Assembly: GCA_023212725.1 (NCBI GenBank)
Contig: JALBYF010000006.1
Span: 248,001 to 312,000 of the forward strand
Direction of reading: 5' to 3'
DNA from: Tranzscheliella williamsii
Lineage: Eukaryota; Basidiomycota; Ustilaginomycetes; Ustilaginales; Ustilaginaceae
DNA: 64,000 nucleotides
Both the position numbers and the translations under genes were made by a program. Positions 21,201 through 30,655 of this stretch are shown here, in pieces. A model generated the notes under the pieces. It was given only the letters and a program-made list of their open reading frames with translations. It had not been told where the DNA came from and made no database searches. Each line of letters starts with the position of its first letter. The stretch's first letter is position 1.

Positions 21201-22784
21201 AAGGTCGCCGAAGCAGAAGCGGCATCAGGCGCGCAAAACACCGGCACAGAGGCGACTAGCGACAGTCCGTCGACGGCAACATCTACCGATGCAGACAGAG
21301 GCATTCGTGACCCTGTAGAAGCAGCTGCGCCCCCGGACGAGCTGGTCGAGCGAGTGTACGACGAGGTGATGTACAACGACCTCGGCGAGCTGATCTGGTC
21401 GGCAACTACGCCAGACGTAATCGCTCGCCTCGTCAGCCACCTCGACTATGCCGATGTCAAGGCGCTCCGGCAGACCTCTTCTTCCATCCGCTTCGCCATC
21501 GGCCAGCTTGCCGGTCGAGAGATCATCTTGTCGCGCTTTCTGGCTCCCATCGGCTATCAAAGCTGGACGCCAACCCAGATGTCGACCAACGCAGACGCCG
21601 CGCTTGTCGAAAAGGACCCTATGCCGCTCAGCTTCTCTGACTGCGAGGCGTTCTTACTGAGCTTCGAGCTGCTGCCCGAGTATCATCACGTGGGTGCCGC
21701 GTACGCGCGCGCCCCGCACAAGATGGACGCACGATACCCCAGGCTGGCCAGAGCGACTACAAGAGCCTATAACCGTGTCCTGACAAGGCTCCGAATGCAG
21801 CCAGGCTTCAAGATGCCTGATCAGACCGCTCGACAAGCATCGCTGCCGTTGTCGCCGGTTCTCAGCTCGGCCCCACCTCTTCCCGCTCCCGAGCGCACAG
21901 CTAGCAGCTCGCAACCTTTTACTTCTAACGGGGCCTACAACGCAAGCGGTAGCGCCCCGCCAGCCATCAGCAGCCCGTGGAAGCCTGGCCGGGCTGGATA
22001 CTTTCGCGTCTGGGTTCCTTCGACCGAAACCGGCGGCTGGCTGAGCGACATGGAACTGGCCCGTTGCGAGCGCGAGCTCTTCATTGCCGGCGTCTGGCCG
22101 CATCTTTCCAAAGGCGATGTGGTCTGGGACTGCGCAGTGGGAGACGAGCGCAACGAGGGCAAGTACATCTTTGACGGCCGTTATTTGCGCGACATGTCGG
22201 TGATGTTTGACCGCGGCGGACATCTTCCCTCGTGGCTGAATGCGTTTTGCTTTGCCCCGAGCTACTACCACAACATCATCTGCAGCTCGGATGCGTCGCA
22301 GCCGGTTGTCTATCTGGACGTCCTGCCGTGGCGCGACCAGATTGTATCGACGATGCGGCTGGTGCAGGATCAGGTAGAGACGTTCAGCCCGCAGGGGGCT
22401 CGGTACCGCGTCTCGAAATGGCTGTACAGAGCTGCGATCAACGTGGTGGCGGGCCAGATTATCTCGGACGAGGGGGTCGAGGTTGTCGATGCCGGCTGGC
22501 ACGGGCGTGTGGTGATCGAGACCGAGGGCACCGCAGAACATGCCAAGGAACTCATCTCGCGCTGCGCCGGTCCCGCCGAGAGCGTACAGACCAAGGCGCG
22601 CCTCTTGGCGAGCGTCATGGACGTCGACGCCAACCCCGCCATCCCCAAGGCCCCCGCCCCGACGCGCGACCCAAACGGCCAACGCATAGAAACCACCACC
22701 CCCTGGACCATCTCCCGCGCCCGCTCCCGTCCTGGCCTCATCTGGATCCGGCCCCTGGACATGCGCGAGCGCGTCATCTTCTGA
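18213..22784 (+). CDS. Large coiled-coil protein with F-box-like segment
   Basis: A 1523-residue protein in one exon. Residues 1-500 are Ser/Pro/His-rich and disordered. Residues about 510-775 form a long, highly charged Glu/Arg/Lys-rich single-helix or coiled-coil region, partly made of near-identical tandem units (AEAERRQKEREARRLAEEKA type, around 19950-20060). Residues about 1055-1105 (LIWSATTPDVIARLVSHLDYADVKALRQTS) resemble an F-box. The C-terminal part, about 1260-1470, looks like a globular domain (GGWLSDMELARCERELF, WDCAVGDERNEGKYIFDG). An F-box would suggest an SCF ubiquitin-ligase adaptor, but that match is only moderate. The first ATG of the frame was kept; no signal peptide is visible. 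Confidence 0.82.
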   Translation: MKAAFRLRRKNEDAESSSHVRLDVIRPASPARITATFPAAPRLPPSSTDINSSVASLRFSGLGLEDFIANHQAWDHADPDHPRRGQTGGSDERDAPVLPASPARRSPQQHHHQFEDQHRLRPSLPPYSRSNPAAPSSPTRLPFHSRTTPFSTSSTTSTPAATSSSTPSQDAPLSHHPHLPPQPNHAADSDAESDGNHSTEAVRNDLNNRHSPSPPLPSVDRQTSHMSSAFFSTPAPPRPVRRSISQPDFERAKVSSDALGASVNLLQHSSSRSKAPITSKAPSKPSVSTILASARKLKVGEPAKPLTPSGSYHPQSNEPPTEPSLFAYQRPDTVRSASSPKSVRRVKDSNASIHSTQTKRSTHTTASRIPTEPRATIRNARGEIEWKDAPPTNKLRSTASFNNNGAAHQHHARLPQQKAGAAYDLPPSQHRTRSTERRAARVDQRHQLGSGSEDRERKHIPVRPHTSKESKATEVRSGRSRNSPMRPELRRRSTDDGDGFHTADEEDYEALEWERTRELEMAADRLELHRKQQARQEEERRARKRIEREREAAVLLERERLARERHQAERQARRLAKEKAEQAEAERRQKEREARRLAEEKAEQAEAERRQKEREEAEARKQREKEQAALRRLQAEREAQELRIRQQNEAEERRIRKEKEAEERILRKQREAEVRILREQREAEERRIKEEEDRIKAAEEAKRKLEEEIARKEAERLAAIEAEKEAKEQAIRAAVQAIRAAEQAIVNQKKRLEDAKRQVDEEDKAARRAGRREDRRAQRALAAGLPPGSPQAHASPSDIEDEDEADHESDADSAAFVDTSTEDAKAAGESGSVARSTPHLEAPSSTDGSSDAMPVTPNDEGGMSNMSHPAMVGKGPSSSGHGQVRFSATPADDMKASPASPARKTTASYKPVCFRRAVQSGARRTALPLTIGPSHAPLQSVAEGFDVAQGDDSQIVQPNGPYRQGGITYGRGWCAHGLADPSLVLDRRRYVRVARAKVAEAEAASGAQNTGTEATSDSPSTATSTDADRGIRDPVEAAAPPDELVERVYDEVMYNDLGELIWSATTPDVIARLVSHLDYADVKALRQTSSSIRFAIGQLAGREIILSRFLAPIGYQSWTPTQMSTNADAALVEKDPMPLSFSDCEAFLLSFELLPEYHHVGAAYARAPHKMDARYPRLARATTRAYNRVLTRLRMQPGFKMPDQTARQASLPLSPVLSSAPPLPAPERTASSSQPFTSNGAYNASGSAPPAISSPWKPGRAGYFRVWVPSTETGGWLSDMELARCERELFIAGVWPHLSKGDVVWDCAVGDERNEGKYIFDGRYLRDMSVMFDRGGHLPSWLNAFCFAPSYYHNIICSSDASQPVVYLDVLPWRDQIVSTMRLVQDQVETFSPQGARYRVSKWLYRAAINVVAGQIISDEGVEVVDAGWHGRVVIETEGTAEHAKELISRCAGPAESVQTKARLLASVMDVDANPAIPKAPAPTRDPNGQRIETTTPWTISRARSRPGLIWIRPLDMRERVIF
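19951..20060 (+). repeat. In-frame tandem duplication in coiled-coil region
   Basis: Two near-identical units of about 60 bp encode the repeated block RRLAxEKAEQAEAERRQKERE. The unit length is a multiple of three, so copy changes lengthen or shorten the helix without breaking the frame. Confidence 0.8.
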
Positions 22785-22946
22785 TCCGCACATAACCAAA
22801 CGGCGAGAGGCCATTACCCCAGACTTTGTAGCTGCGAGCACGGCTGGGAGCTGGTGGACTGCACACATACCCGCCATCAGTGAACTTCATGCCTGTCAAC
22901 TTTTGTTAGGTTGGTGCTCAAGAAAGAGGGACATGGGTGCTGGGAT

Positions 22947-23951
22947 CTACAGCTTGGGAAGGAGGGTGAGATCGTGGTTGCTGACGACGGCAACGCGGGC
23001 GTAGCCGCCACCGAGGCACTTTTTGCCGGTGGCCTTGACGATCTGTTCGAAGGCGATCTCCCTTTTACCGTCCTTTTCGGCGATGATCCAAACACGGGTT
23101 TCGAGGAGGTCGCCGGGTCGGACGGGGGAGGTGAAGCGGGTGGAGAGGAGCTCGAGGTTTGGGTGGGTGGTGGCTGCGGTGGAGTGGGCGGGGCGGCCGT
23201 TGTTGGGGTCTACGGCCTTGAGGATGGCGCGGGCTGCGAAGCCGAGCGAGCAGAGGCCGTGGAGGATGACGCCGCCGAGGCCGGTGCGGGAGCCGATGGA
23301 GGGGTCGATGTGGAGCGGGTTGTAGTCGCCGCTGAGGCGGTAGAGCAGGGCTTGGTGGGGGTAGGTCTGTTCGGCGAGGACAAAGTCGGGCGCGCGCGCC
23401 GGCGGGGGGGAAGTGGGCGGCTTGGCAACGAGGCTCTTCGAATAACCCGTGCCCTGCCCACCGCCGCGGTAGAAGGTCCCGCCGATCATGGTCGCATGCG
23501 TGCGCCCGACCGGCGAGACCAGCTTGACCTCGGTCTCCAGAATCAACCCGGCCGGCTTGTCATGCACGGCCGTAATGCGCTTGCGCAGCTTCCAGCCCTC
23601 GCCCGAAACCGTCGGCAGCGGCGCATGCACCTCGATGCTCTGCTCCCCGTGCACGATCGTGTTCGGGTCCAGCGACGGAAAGCCCGGCGTGGTCGAGCGC
23701 GCCGACACCATCTCCTTGAACACAGTAGTGTCCGACGCGGTCCCCTTGAGCCCCAGCACCACCGGAAACGTCGGGAACGCACGAAAACCCGGCTCGAGCT
23801 CATACGTGTAGTCCAACTCCTCCGGCCCAGCACCAATGCCGACAGCGTAGGTCAGCAGATCCCGTCGGTTCCACGACACCGGCTGGTCACCATTGTCGAA
23901 CCCGACCGTGGCGTCAAAATCGACACCAGCATTGGCAGACTTGGTGGACAT
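22947..23951 (-). CDS. MaoC-type (R)-2-enoyl-CoA hydratase (hydratase 2)
   Basis: A 334-residue double hot-dog protein. The C-terminal hot dog carries the hydratase-2 signature YRLSGDYNPLHIDP, with catalytic Asp and His, followed by GGVILHGLCSLGFAAR. The N-terminal half is the degenerate, substrate-binding hot dog. It lacks the short-chain dehydrogenase domains of MFE-2, so it is a stand-alone hydratase, expected to hydrate trans-2-enoyl-CoA in beta-oxidation. The C terminus is LLPKL, a possible weak PTS1-like tripeptide (PKL). The chosen start is ATG 23951. An in-frame ATG at 24092 would add about 47 residues rich in Ser, Ala and Leu with few acidic residues, like a mitochondrial presequence. 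Peroxisomal, mitochondrial or dual location cannot be settled from sequence. Confidence 0.88.
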   Translation of the reverse strand: MSTKSANAGVDFDATVGFDNGDQPVSWNRRDLLTYAVGIGAGPEELDYTYELEPGFRAFPTFPVVLGLKGTASDTTVFKEMVSARSTTPGFPSLDPNTIVHGEQSIEVHAPLPTVSGEGWKLRKRITAVHDKPAGLILETEVKLVSPVGRTHATMIGGTFYRGGGQGTGYSKSLVAKPPTSPPPARAPDFVLAEQTYPHQALLYRLSGDYNPLHIDPSIGSRTGLGGVILHGLCSLGFAARAILKAVDPNNGRPAHSTAATTHPNLELLSTRFTSPVRPGDLLETRVWIIAEKDGKREIAFEQIVKATGKKCLGGGYARVAVVSNHDLTLLPKL

Positions 23952-24656
23952 GGTGCAACGAGGGGAGAGATCGCCTGGAATATGGAGGATGGGGCGAAGC
24001 GCTGCAGCGGAGCAAGACAAGAACGCTCGTTGAAGGGAACAAGTGAACGACGACGACGACGCGAACGGGACCGCCAAGACGAGCGAGGCCATTTGGGGAC
24101 GGGCGGTACGGCAGCAGGGCCGGTAAATTGTGGGGTTAATGCCACGCCTCCGGGTAGCAAGCTGCCGAACCCCGGCACGGGCCCTGGCGATGCAGGCCAT
24201 CGTGCGAATTTGCTGGAGGCAGACGGCCCCTGTGAAGCAGCAAGGCGCGCGAGTGAGATGGAACAGAGGCAAGGCGCAGCAGCACGCACCTCTGCCCAGA
24301 TCGCATCCTGGCCTGCCTCCGAAGAGAGAGGCAGGGCAGATGCTCTATCAGGTGCTCGGTTTGGCACCTGTCATGGTTCGGCTGATGGTAACGAAATAAG
24401 ATGTTAGAGCGACGGCGGCGGCGGTGGATGGGTGTCTCGTACGGCAGGCGCTTGGGCCAGAAAGCGGGATTCTCGCGTTTGGCTTCGAATCGATGATGAC
24501 GGCGAACGGCCATTTCAGTGCACCGCCATCCGCTCGCCATCTTGCCCATCCACCGTGTGCATTACCGCTTTCCCGCTACCTCACCCTCCCGGTGCGACAC
24601 TCCCATCGCTACGCTTTCGTCGTCGACCCCGGTGCGTCGGCCCGTCCATCGCAATC

Positions 24657-25910
24657 ATGAAGGGCTTCGCAAAGGCGATGAAGCGCACGCCGCATATGAT
24701 GACCTCCAGGATCGGAATGGCATCAAAGACCTCGGACCCCGCTTTCGACTCGCTCAATCAACGCTTCACAAGCCTCGAAAAGCTGAGCGAGAAGCTGCTG
24801 AAGGACTCTTCTACTTTTCGCGATGCCGTCCGTAGCATGCTGATGAGCGGCGCCAACTTCGGAAAGGAATTCGACACGCTCTTTCAACCGATCGGTTCAG
24901 AGTACGACCTGGAACGCCGACATCCTGCTGCCTCGCGCACCATCGTCAACATCTCTGCCTACTGCCAGCTCGTCGAGGAGCTCAAGGAGACGCTGACGCC
25001 CGAGCTCGACCTCATCGAGAGCAGGGTATTGGCTCCCACCAAAGACTTTCAGACCGTGGTCAAGGCGATCCGCAAAAACATCACCAAGCGAGACCACAAG
25101 CTCGTCGATTTCGACAGGCACAACAATGCCTACTCCAAGCTTAGAGACAAGAAGGAGAAGACGCTCAAGGATGAGCAGAATCTCTTCAAAGCAGAGCAGG
25201 ACTTCGAGACCGCGGCTGCCGACTACGAGTACTACAACAACGCGCTCAAGGAGGAGCTTCCTCGGTTCTTTGAAATGGCCAGCCGCTTCATGACGCCGCT
25301 TTTCCACAGCTTCTACTACATGCAGCTCAACGTCTTTTACCTCACCATGGAACGCCTTCACGCTTTTGCAGAGGGCAAGTACGACCTCTCCAACAACTCG
25401 ATCGCTGTAGTCGAAGATAGCTACATGTCTCAGCTTACCGACGCGGCGGAACGTCTGGAAGCGCTCACCATCCGACGCGGTGCGCCGCCATCCGCCAAGA
25501 TCCTTGCGCAGAACCGAACTGGTACAGGCCTTAGTCCGTCTGGATCCAGGGCTGGCAGTCTGGCAGCCGGAGCGCCGAGACGGTCCGGGTCGATCGTCAG
25601 CTCGCACTCCAGCACGCCGGTTTCGCCACCGGCCTACACGGCAAGCACCGCCTCGCCCACGTCATCTGCCATCGCGGGCAAGCGCGCGCCGCCACCCCCG
25701 CCGATCAAGCCCAAACCCGGCGCCGCCGCGCCCCGGGACTACGTGGTGGCGCTGTACGACTACACGGCGACGGCCGACGGCGACCTCAGCTTCCAAGCCG
25801 GCGACCGCATCGAGGTGGTCGAGCGCACACCCTCCACCGAAGACTGGTGGACCGGCATCCTTGCAGGCCGGCAGGGCGTCTTTCCGGGCAACTACGTCCG
25901 CGATGAGTAG
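24657..25910 (+). CDS. RVS167: Amphiphysin-like BAR-SH3 protein (Rvs167 type)
   Basis: A 417-residue protein in one exon. The N-terminal 250 residues form a BAR domain beginning with the typical MKGFAKAMKRTPHMM helix. Family segments include DPAFDSLNQRF, VDFDRHNNAYSKLRDKKEKT and SFYYMQLNVFYLTMERLHAFAEGKYDL. A Ser/Pro-rich linker (about 275-355) follows, and then one SH3 domain (about 361-415: ALYDY, DWWTG, GVFPGNYV). The length is close to fungal Rvs167/Hob1. Such proteins bend membranes at endocytic sites and bind actin-patch proteins through the SH3 domain. The frame is open upstream of the ATG, but that part shows no similarity. The assignment follows from family features; the in-cell role is inferred. 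Confidence 0.93.
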   Translation: MKGFAKAMKRTPHMMTSRIGMASKTSDPAFDSLNQRFTSLEKLSEKLLKDSSTFRDAVRSMLMSGANFGKEFDTLFQPIGSEYDLERRHPAASRTIVNISAYCQLVEELKETLTPELDLIESRVLAPTKDFQTVVKAIRKNITKRDHKLVDFDRHNNAYSKLRDKKEKTLKDEQNLFKAEQDFETAAADYEYYNNALKEELPRFFEMASRFMTPLFHSFYYMQLNVFYLTMERLHAFAEGKYDLSNNSIAVVEDSYMSQLTDAAERLEALTIRRGAPPSAKILAQNRTGTGLSPSGSRAGSLAAGAPRRSGSIVSSHSSTPVSPPAYTASTASPTSSAIAGKRAPPPPPIKPKPGAAAPRDYVVALYDYTATADGDLSFQAGDRIEVVERTPSTEDWWTGILAGRQGVFPGNYVRDE

Positions 25911-26198
25911 CTTCCGCCCCGTTCGCCACCATGTCCACCACCCTCTCCCGTCCACCACCACGCCCCTCTTCGCAGACCCCTTCCCTCGTTTACACGTCCC
26001 TCTCCTCCCATACGCACTCTTCGCACTAGCCGCGGTGCCTGACGGCGCGACGGCCACTGGAAATTGCCACGCCTACGAAGCGGTGCTCGCCTGTGTGCCT
26101 TGTTTGGTGCCATAGTCAGACGCGATGGTTGGGTAGCCGGGTATACGGTGCGGGTGGGTGCGGCGGAGTGCTGTGAGCACGGGACGAGAGGGGGATGG

Positions 26199-27749
26199 TT
26201 AGGGGGGATTGCGGGGCTGGGAGGCGGTGGAGCGGGGGATGCGGCTGTGGGGGCTGGCGGGGTCGGAGGGTAGCGGGACGGGGCGGTGGGGGGTGGGGGA
26301 GCCGAAGATGTAGGGCGAGGCGGCGCGGGCGCTTTGGGGGGCGAAGGGGAAGTCGACCGAGGCGCGGCGGTGCGCGGGCGGGACGCTGCGCTTTACTGGC
26401 TCCGGGAGCGCGGCGCGGGCGTACAGCTCTTCGGGGGTCGAGCTCGACTGCGGCAGCGGCGCGCCCTCGCGGCGCTGGAACGGACTGGCAAACACAGTCG
26501 CCCCATGCCGGCGCAAATGCGGAGACGACGCCGAGCCAGTCAGCACCATCCCCGACGGCACCGTCTCGATCTCGGCCAGATCCGAGTCCTGCAGCACCGG
26601 CGTCGAGGCCAGCGCCGCCTGGCCCTCGGCAATCAGGGCGTTCATCTTGGCCTCGAAGCGCGACAGCATCTCGTCGTCCTCCCCGCTCTCGCCTTCGCCA
26701 TGTTCTCCTTCGCCCGTATGGTCCGCCCGCTGAGCGGCGCCGGGAGAAGCGGCAGGCGAACCGCGGTGGCCGAGCGCATCGGCTAGCCGTTTCTGAGGCG
26801 TGCTTTGCCGCTGTGCACGCGTGCCCTGGAAGGCGGGCCGACGCCGACTGCGTTGCGCCGAGACAAACACCTTACGGGGCCGCAGAGGCGACTGTGTTGC
26901 CAAGCTGCCTGCACTTCTGTCATTGGCAATGTAAGGCGGTGGTGCTTCATCAAGACCCCCGGGAGGCATCTTTCTGTCGGCACCGCTGGTGTCTTTACTC
27001 GTTGAGACTACGTAGCCCATATCCGCCTCTGGTGCTGCATAGAGGTTATTTTGCTCTTCTTCCGAGGCTTCGCCATGGTTGCCCCAGGAGGACCAGAGCG
27101 AATAGGCGGTCAGCGCCGCCGCGCCGGTGTAGAGCGCTGCATTCAGGGCTGTGTCGACGAGGGTGCCAGCTAAACCGCGACGCCTCTTCTGCGCTGGTTC
27201 ATCGGTCGGTGCAGCGTCTTGGTAAGCGGCGGAATTTTCGCGCAGGGCGGACTGTGCTGACTGCTGGCCTCGAGAAAAGATAGTCCCTCGAGCAGCAAAA
27301 GACTCGTCCATCTCTGCTGCCGTGCGGAAACTGGTGGGGCTAGCAGAAGCATTGGACATCGGCGTCTGATGCTGCCGTAGACTAGCAAACGAGGTGGCAC
27401 TGCTGCTGGATGGCATCGAGGCCATGGACGTGGTCGAATGGCTGGTGGGTAAGCACAACGCAGACTGAAAGCTGAAGTCAGCGCGCGGCGCCTCGGTTGT
27501 GGCTTGCCACGAGCTAGCGGGGCCGACCTGTTCCCACGGAAGCGTGCCTAGCCCAGTCCGGCCTATCGTCGTCGTCCAGCCACGTTTCGTACCCGCCGCT
27601 GTGCTGTCCGAGGGAGCGACATTGTGGGAGGAGCCGGCCTCGGGGGAAGCAAACGCAGATTCTGGCACAGCTGGCGGAGGCGGTCGATGCCGCGGATGCA
27701 GTGGACCTCTTACTTTCCTGCGCGCGGGCACGCCATATCCGGTGTTCAT
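26199..27749 (-). CDS. Ser/Pro-rich protein with single membrane segment
   Basis: A 516-residue protein of unknown function, read from ATG 27749 (MNTGYGVPARRK). Most of it is low-complexity Ser/Pro/Ala sequence. A hydrophobic stretch (TALNAALYTGAAALTAYSLW) near residue 190-215, preceded by KRRRG, could be one transmembrane helix. An acidic segment with DEMLSRFEAKMNALIAEGQAAL follows near residue 370-390 and is the best candidate for a conserved functional motif. The C-terminal third is rich in SP and TP sites. It converges on the BAR-SH3 gene, with 288 bp between stop codons. No family name can be given. Confidence 0.72.
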   Translation of the reverse strand: MNTGYGVPARRKVRGPLHPRHRPPPPAVPESAFASPEAGSSHNVAPSDSTAAGTKRGWTTTIGRTGLGTLPWEQVGPASSWQATTEAPRADFSFQSALCLPTSHSTTSMASMPSSSSATSFASLRQHQTPMSNASASPTSFRTAAEMDESFAARGTIFSRGQQSAQSALRENSAAYQDAAPTDEPAQKRRRGLAGTLVDTALNAALYTGAAALTAYSLWSSWGNHGEASEEEQNNLYAAPEADMGYVVSTSKDTSGADRKMPPGGLDEAPPPYIANDRSAGSLATQSPLRPRKVFVSAQRSRRRPAFQGTRAQRQSTPQKRLADALGHRGSPAASPGAAQRADHTGEGEHGEGESGEDDEMLSRFEAKMNALIAEGQAALASTPVLQDSDLAEIETVPSGMVLTGSASSPHLRRHGATVFASPFQRREGAPLPQSSSTPEELYARAALPEPVKRSVPPAHRRASVDFPFAPQSARAASPYIFGSPTPHRPVPLPSDPASPHSRIPRSTASQPRNPP

Positions 27750-28874
27750 GGCAGCCGCAGTTCCAAGAGGCGCAGCCTTGACGGCTTCCAGACGGTGATG
27801 AGGCGCGTGGCAGTCTACAGAACGCAGAGCGAAGCAACAAGGCAAACATCCATAGCTGCTGAAGGCAACACCAGATCCTTTCCATTTGGGTCGAATCCCT
27901 TACGGCCGAAAGGTGGGTTGGCCGTCAAACGCGCCATGTTGCCAAATTACAAGCGTGAGGGGTGAGTGTGAGTGTTAGTGTGTTGGTCTCAGGTTTTTGC
28001 AGATGGCAATGTTAGTTCCGCTACGCCTTGGTGCTTCGAACTCTGACTCTCGATCGTGGCCAGATTGCTGTCAGTTGCGCGGTGAGAAAAGCACGAGGTA
28101 GTGCACAAGGGCATCTGCCAAGTGGCGGCGTGCGGCTCCTGTCAAGTGTGGGCCCGACAAGTCCACGGTGCATTTTGCGCTTGGCAGTGAGCTGAGATAC
28201 GTCCCGGTGAGCTATGTCAGATGCATGAACGCGGAACGGACATGGATCTACGCGTTGAAACGCTGGATCGTCCCTGGGCCACTTGAACTATCGCTCCTGT
28301 CAAAGGTCGTGTCGTTGCGCTAACCAGTACCAGACACATGCCGGCCAGTGTAATCATGTAGCAAGGTCTGCGGCTCTGCCAAGTGCTGATGCGCAGGCCA
28401 TATTGGACACCAATGACATACATAGGTGCGCAGTCTTGCCCCTCTTCTAGGCATTAGACTGCACAAGCGTAGATCACATCGTCGGCGTGTACAATGCAAC
28501 TACTCTGCCGGCAAGTAGCTTACAGCTGCACACCCGTAGGTCTATTGACACTTGGAACTGCACCGTAAAGGATCAATGCGCTGAAATCGGCCATGGGCAC
28601 TGCAGTTGTAGCCTAGTATCGTTCGTGGCCCATACTTCAGAGTTGTTGACTAACTAACTATACCGCTTCGTCTCTTGGCCCTTGATTGGCGATTGCTACT
28701 GAGACAAGTACTTATACTAGCCGCATTGCGAAACCTTTCCGTCGAGCAATGTAACCACGACGGACGAGTCCTCCGTCCCCTCAAGCAAACAGCTCCTCCC
28801 TGTCAGACCGTGTTTGCGTCGTAAAGATCAATCACCCAGGTGCTGTCGGTTTCGCTTCTTGCGGCACGTTCAAC
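27750..28874. other. Shared upstream region of two divergent genes
   Basis: About 1.1 kb between the divergent membrane-segment protein and the GH43-like gene. The sequence is less GC-rich than the coding parts. No coding frame, RNA gene or clear repeat was recognised. Confidence 0.5.
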
Positions 28875-30128
28875 ATGCGGAGGGCATCCTTGCTAGGAAG
28901 CCTAGCTATACTAGCTACTGTGTGTGGGCTGACCAACGCGCTTCCTGCCAAGGGCAACGCACGTCCGATCGACGACATCGACAGTATCATCGATGAGGCG
29001 TGGCAGCGCGCATACCACGACAAGCCGTTCGGCCAATTTGGACCAGCGAGTGCAGGCGACAACGCCAAGTCACCGGGAAGCGACAACATCACGGAGGATG
29101 CATCTGGACTGGCACCCGCTCTCGCTCCTGGCGTCAATAACTCGATTGGCGAGGGCTTCGATCCTCAGTTCCTTACCATCCAACGAGATGGCCGCCAATT
29201 CTACATTGTGACAGACGTTAATTTCGGCACCCAGGCTATACTGAGGGCCAGTTACGACTTGAACGACATCTTCCGAGACGAATCAAAGAAGCACATCATC
29301 TACGACTACCCCAACACCACATATCCCAACGGTGTCGGCACCGAAGCGGCCGACTTGGTCCAGTACGGAGACAAGTACCTCTATACTGTCTCGGCCATCC
29401 AGTATGTTTCGCCAGCCGGTGTCAGATAGAACCTTGAGGCTAGGATACTGACTTACCATCTTGATTGTCTATCTGATGACAGGGATGACACCATGAGAGT
29501 GCTTTTGTCTGACTCCAACGATCCGCTAGGCAGCTACAGTGACTTGGGCCGGATCATTGACCAAAGCGGTCAGCCTTTGCAGGGTTATGACCCGCACGTC
29601 GTCGTCCATCCGAACGGCAAAACCTATCTGACCTACTCCAACCACGAGTACGTGCAGATCGTGCAGCTGCAGGACGGAGCACCGAACCGGTCCTTGGGGT
29701 CCGTGGTCAACTTGGTATCCTACGGTGTCAACACCGAGTCTCCAAGCACCTGGGTCTACCCGAACCGCGCCAACGGATCGCAAACGCTCAACCTCATGTA
29801 CGCCGAGGGCAATTACTACCAATCCAACTACAACACCAGACTGCTTTACATCGACGTGGGCCAGGATCCACTGAAGCCTTCCAACTGGTACCAGCGGGGC
29901 CAGCCCATCCTCGCATCCGACTCGAGCCAAGGCGTCTATGGACCCGGTAGCGGCAGCCTCTTCAAGGGTCCAGATGGCCAGACCTGGTGCGCTTACGGAG
30001 CATTCGCGTCTCAAAACGGCGCCGATGATGGTAAGAACGAGCGCTATGTTCGCGTTCAAGTAGCTGCTGCAGATGACCGCGGCGTCTGGCTGCCTACACA
30101 GGTGATCGCGACACCCCTTTTAGATTGA
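28875..30128 (+). CDS. Secreted GH43-like glycoside hydrolase
   Basis: Two exons, 28875-29401 and 29483-30128, give 390 residues. The 81 bp intron begins GTATGT, has an ACTGAC branch-like site near 29448 and ends ACAG. Residues 1-22 are a signal peptide (MRRASLLGSLAILATVCGLTNA). The rest shows the repeated 'D-P-x-[VFL] ... G-x-x-Y-x-x-Y' blade pattern of five-bladed beta-propeller GH43/GH-F enzymes: FDPQFLTIQRDGRQFYIVTD, YDPHVVVHPNGKTYLTYSN, TESPSTWVYP and VYGPGSGSLFKGPDGQTWCAYGA. Several Asn-X-Ser/Thr sites are present. Likely substrates are arabinan or xylan side chains of plant cell walls. The subfamily and the exact catalytic triad are not assigned. Confidence 0.83.
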
Positions 30129-30655
30129 AACCCCTCCCCAAGCCCTCAAGCAGAACCGCAGCGAGGTTGCTAGCATGTACTGTACAGTAGATGACGCTTC
30201 CCTTCATAGAATTCAATCGGTGCATGTCTGTTTTCTTGGGTCGAGTATCCACTGTGCGTCATTTCCTAAGAGAGTCTGACCTAGCATCCGCGTTCCGCGG
30301 TCTCGAGCTCAGCCTAGCTCAGCATTCTTGGCTCCTTCCGACTGATAGTTTTCTGTCCTGTCCGGAGCGTTTGAAGTCGTTCCTGTCCGGAACATATGAA
30401 GCCGATGCTGAATGGGACCTCGCTCCCATTCCAATCCCCACTGCGGTCTACAGGGTCATGCCAAAGTGGATCAAGGTACTCTTCTTACTGACTTTTCCCT
30501 ACGATTTTGACGAGAAAGATGGTGGCAACGCCATCCGGCAAGCTCAAGACAAAAAGAGGATAGTTTGGCCCGGTGGCGTTCCTGCAACTATACCATGTTC
30601 CAATGTCTCATTAGGCCAATGTACTAATGCAGATACTTGTACAAATAAGACATTG
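30129..30655. other. Intergenic region between convergent genes
   Basis: About 530 bp, less GC-rich than its flanks. It contains a 163-codon open frame (30191-30682) that overlaps the end of the neighbouring gene and has no recognisable domain; I do not call it a gene. Both flanking 3' ends and terminators must lie here. Confidence 0.4.
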
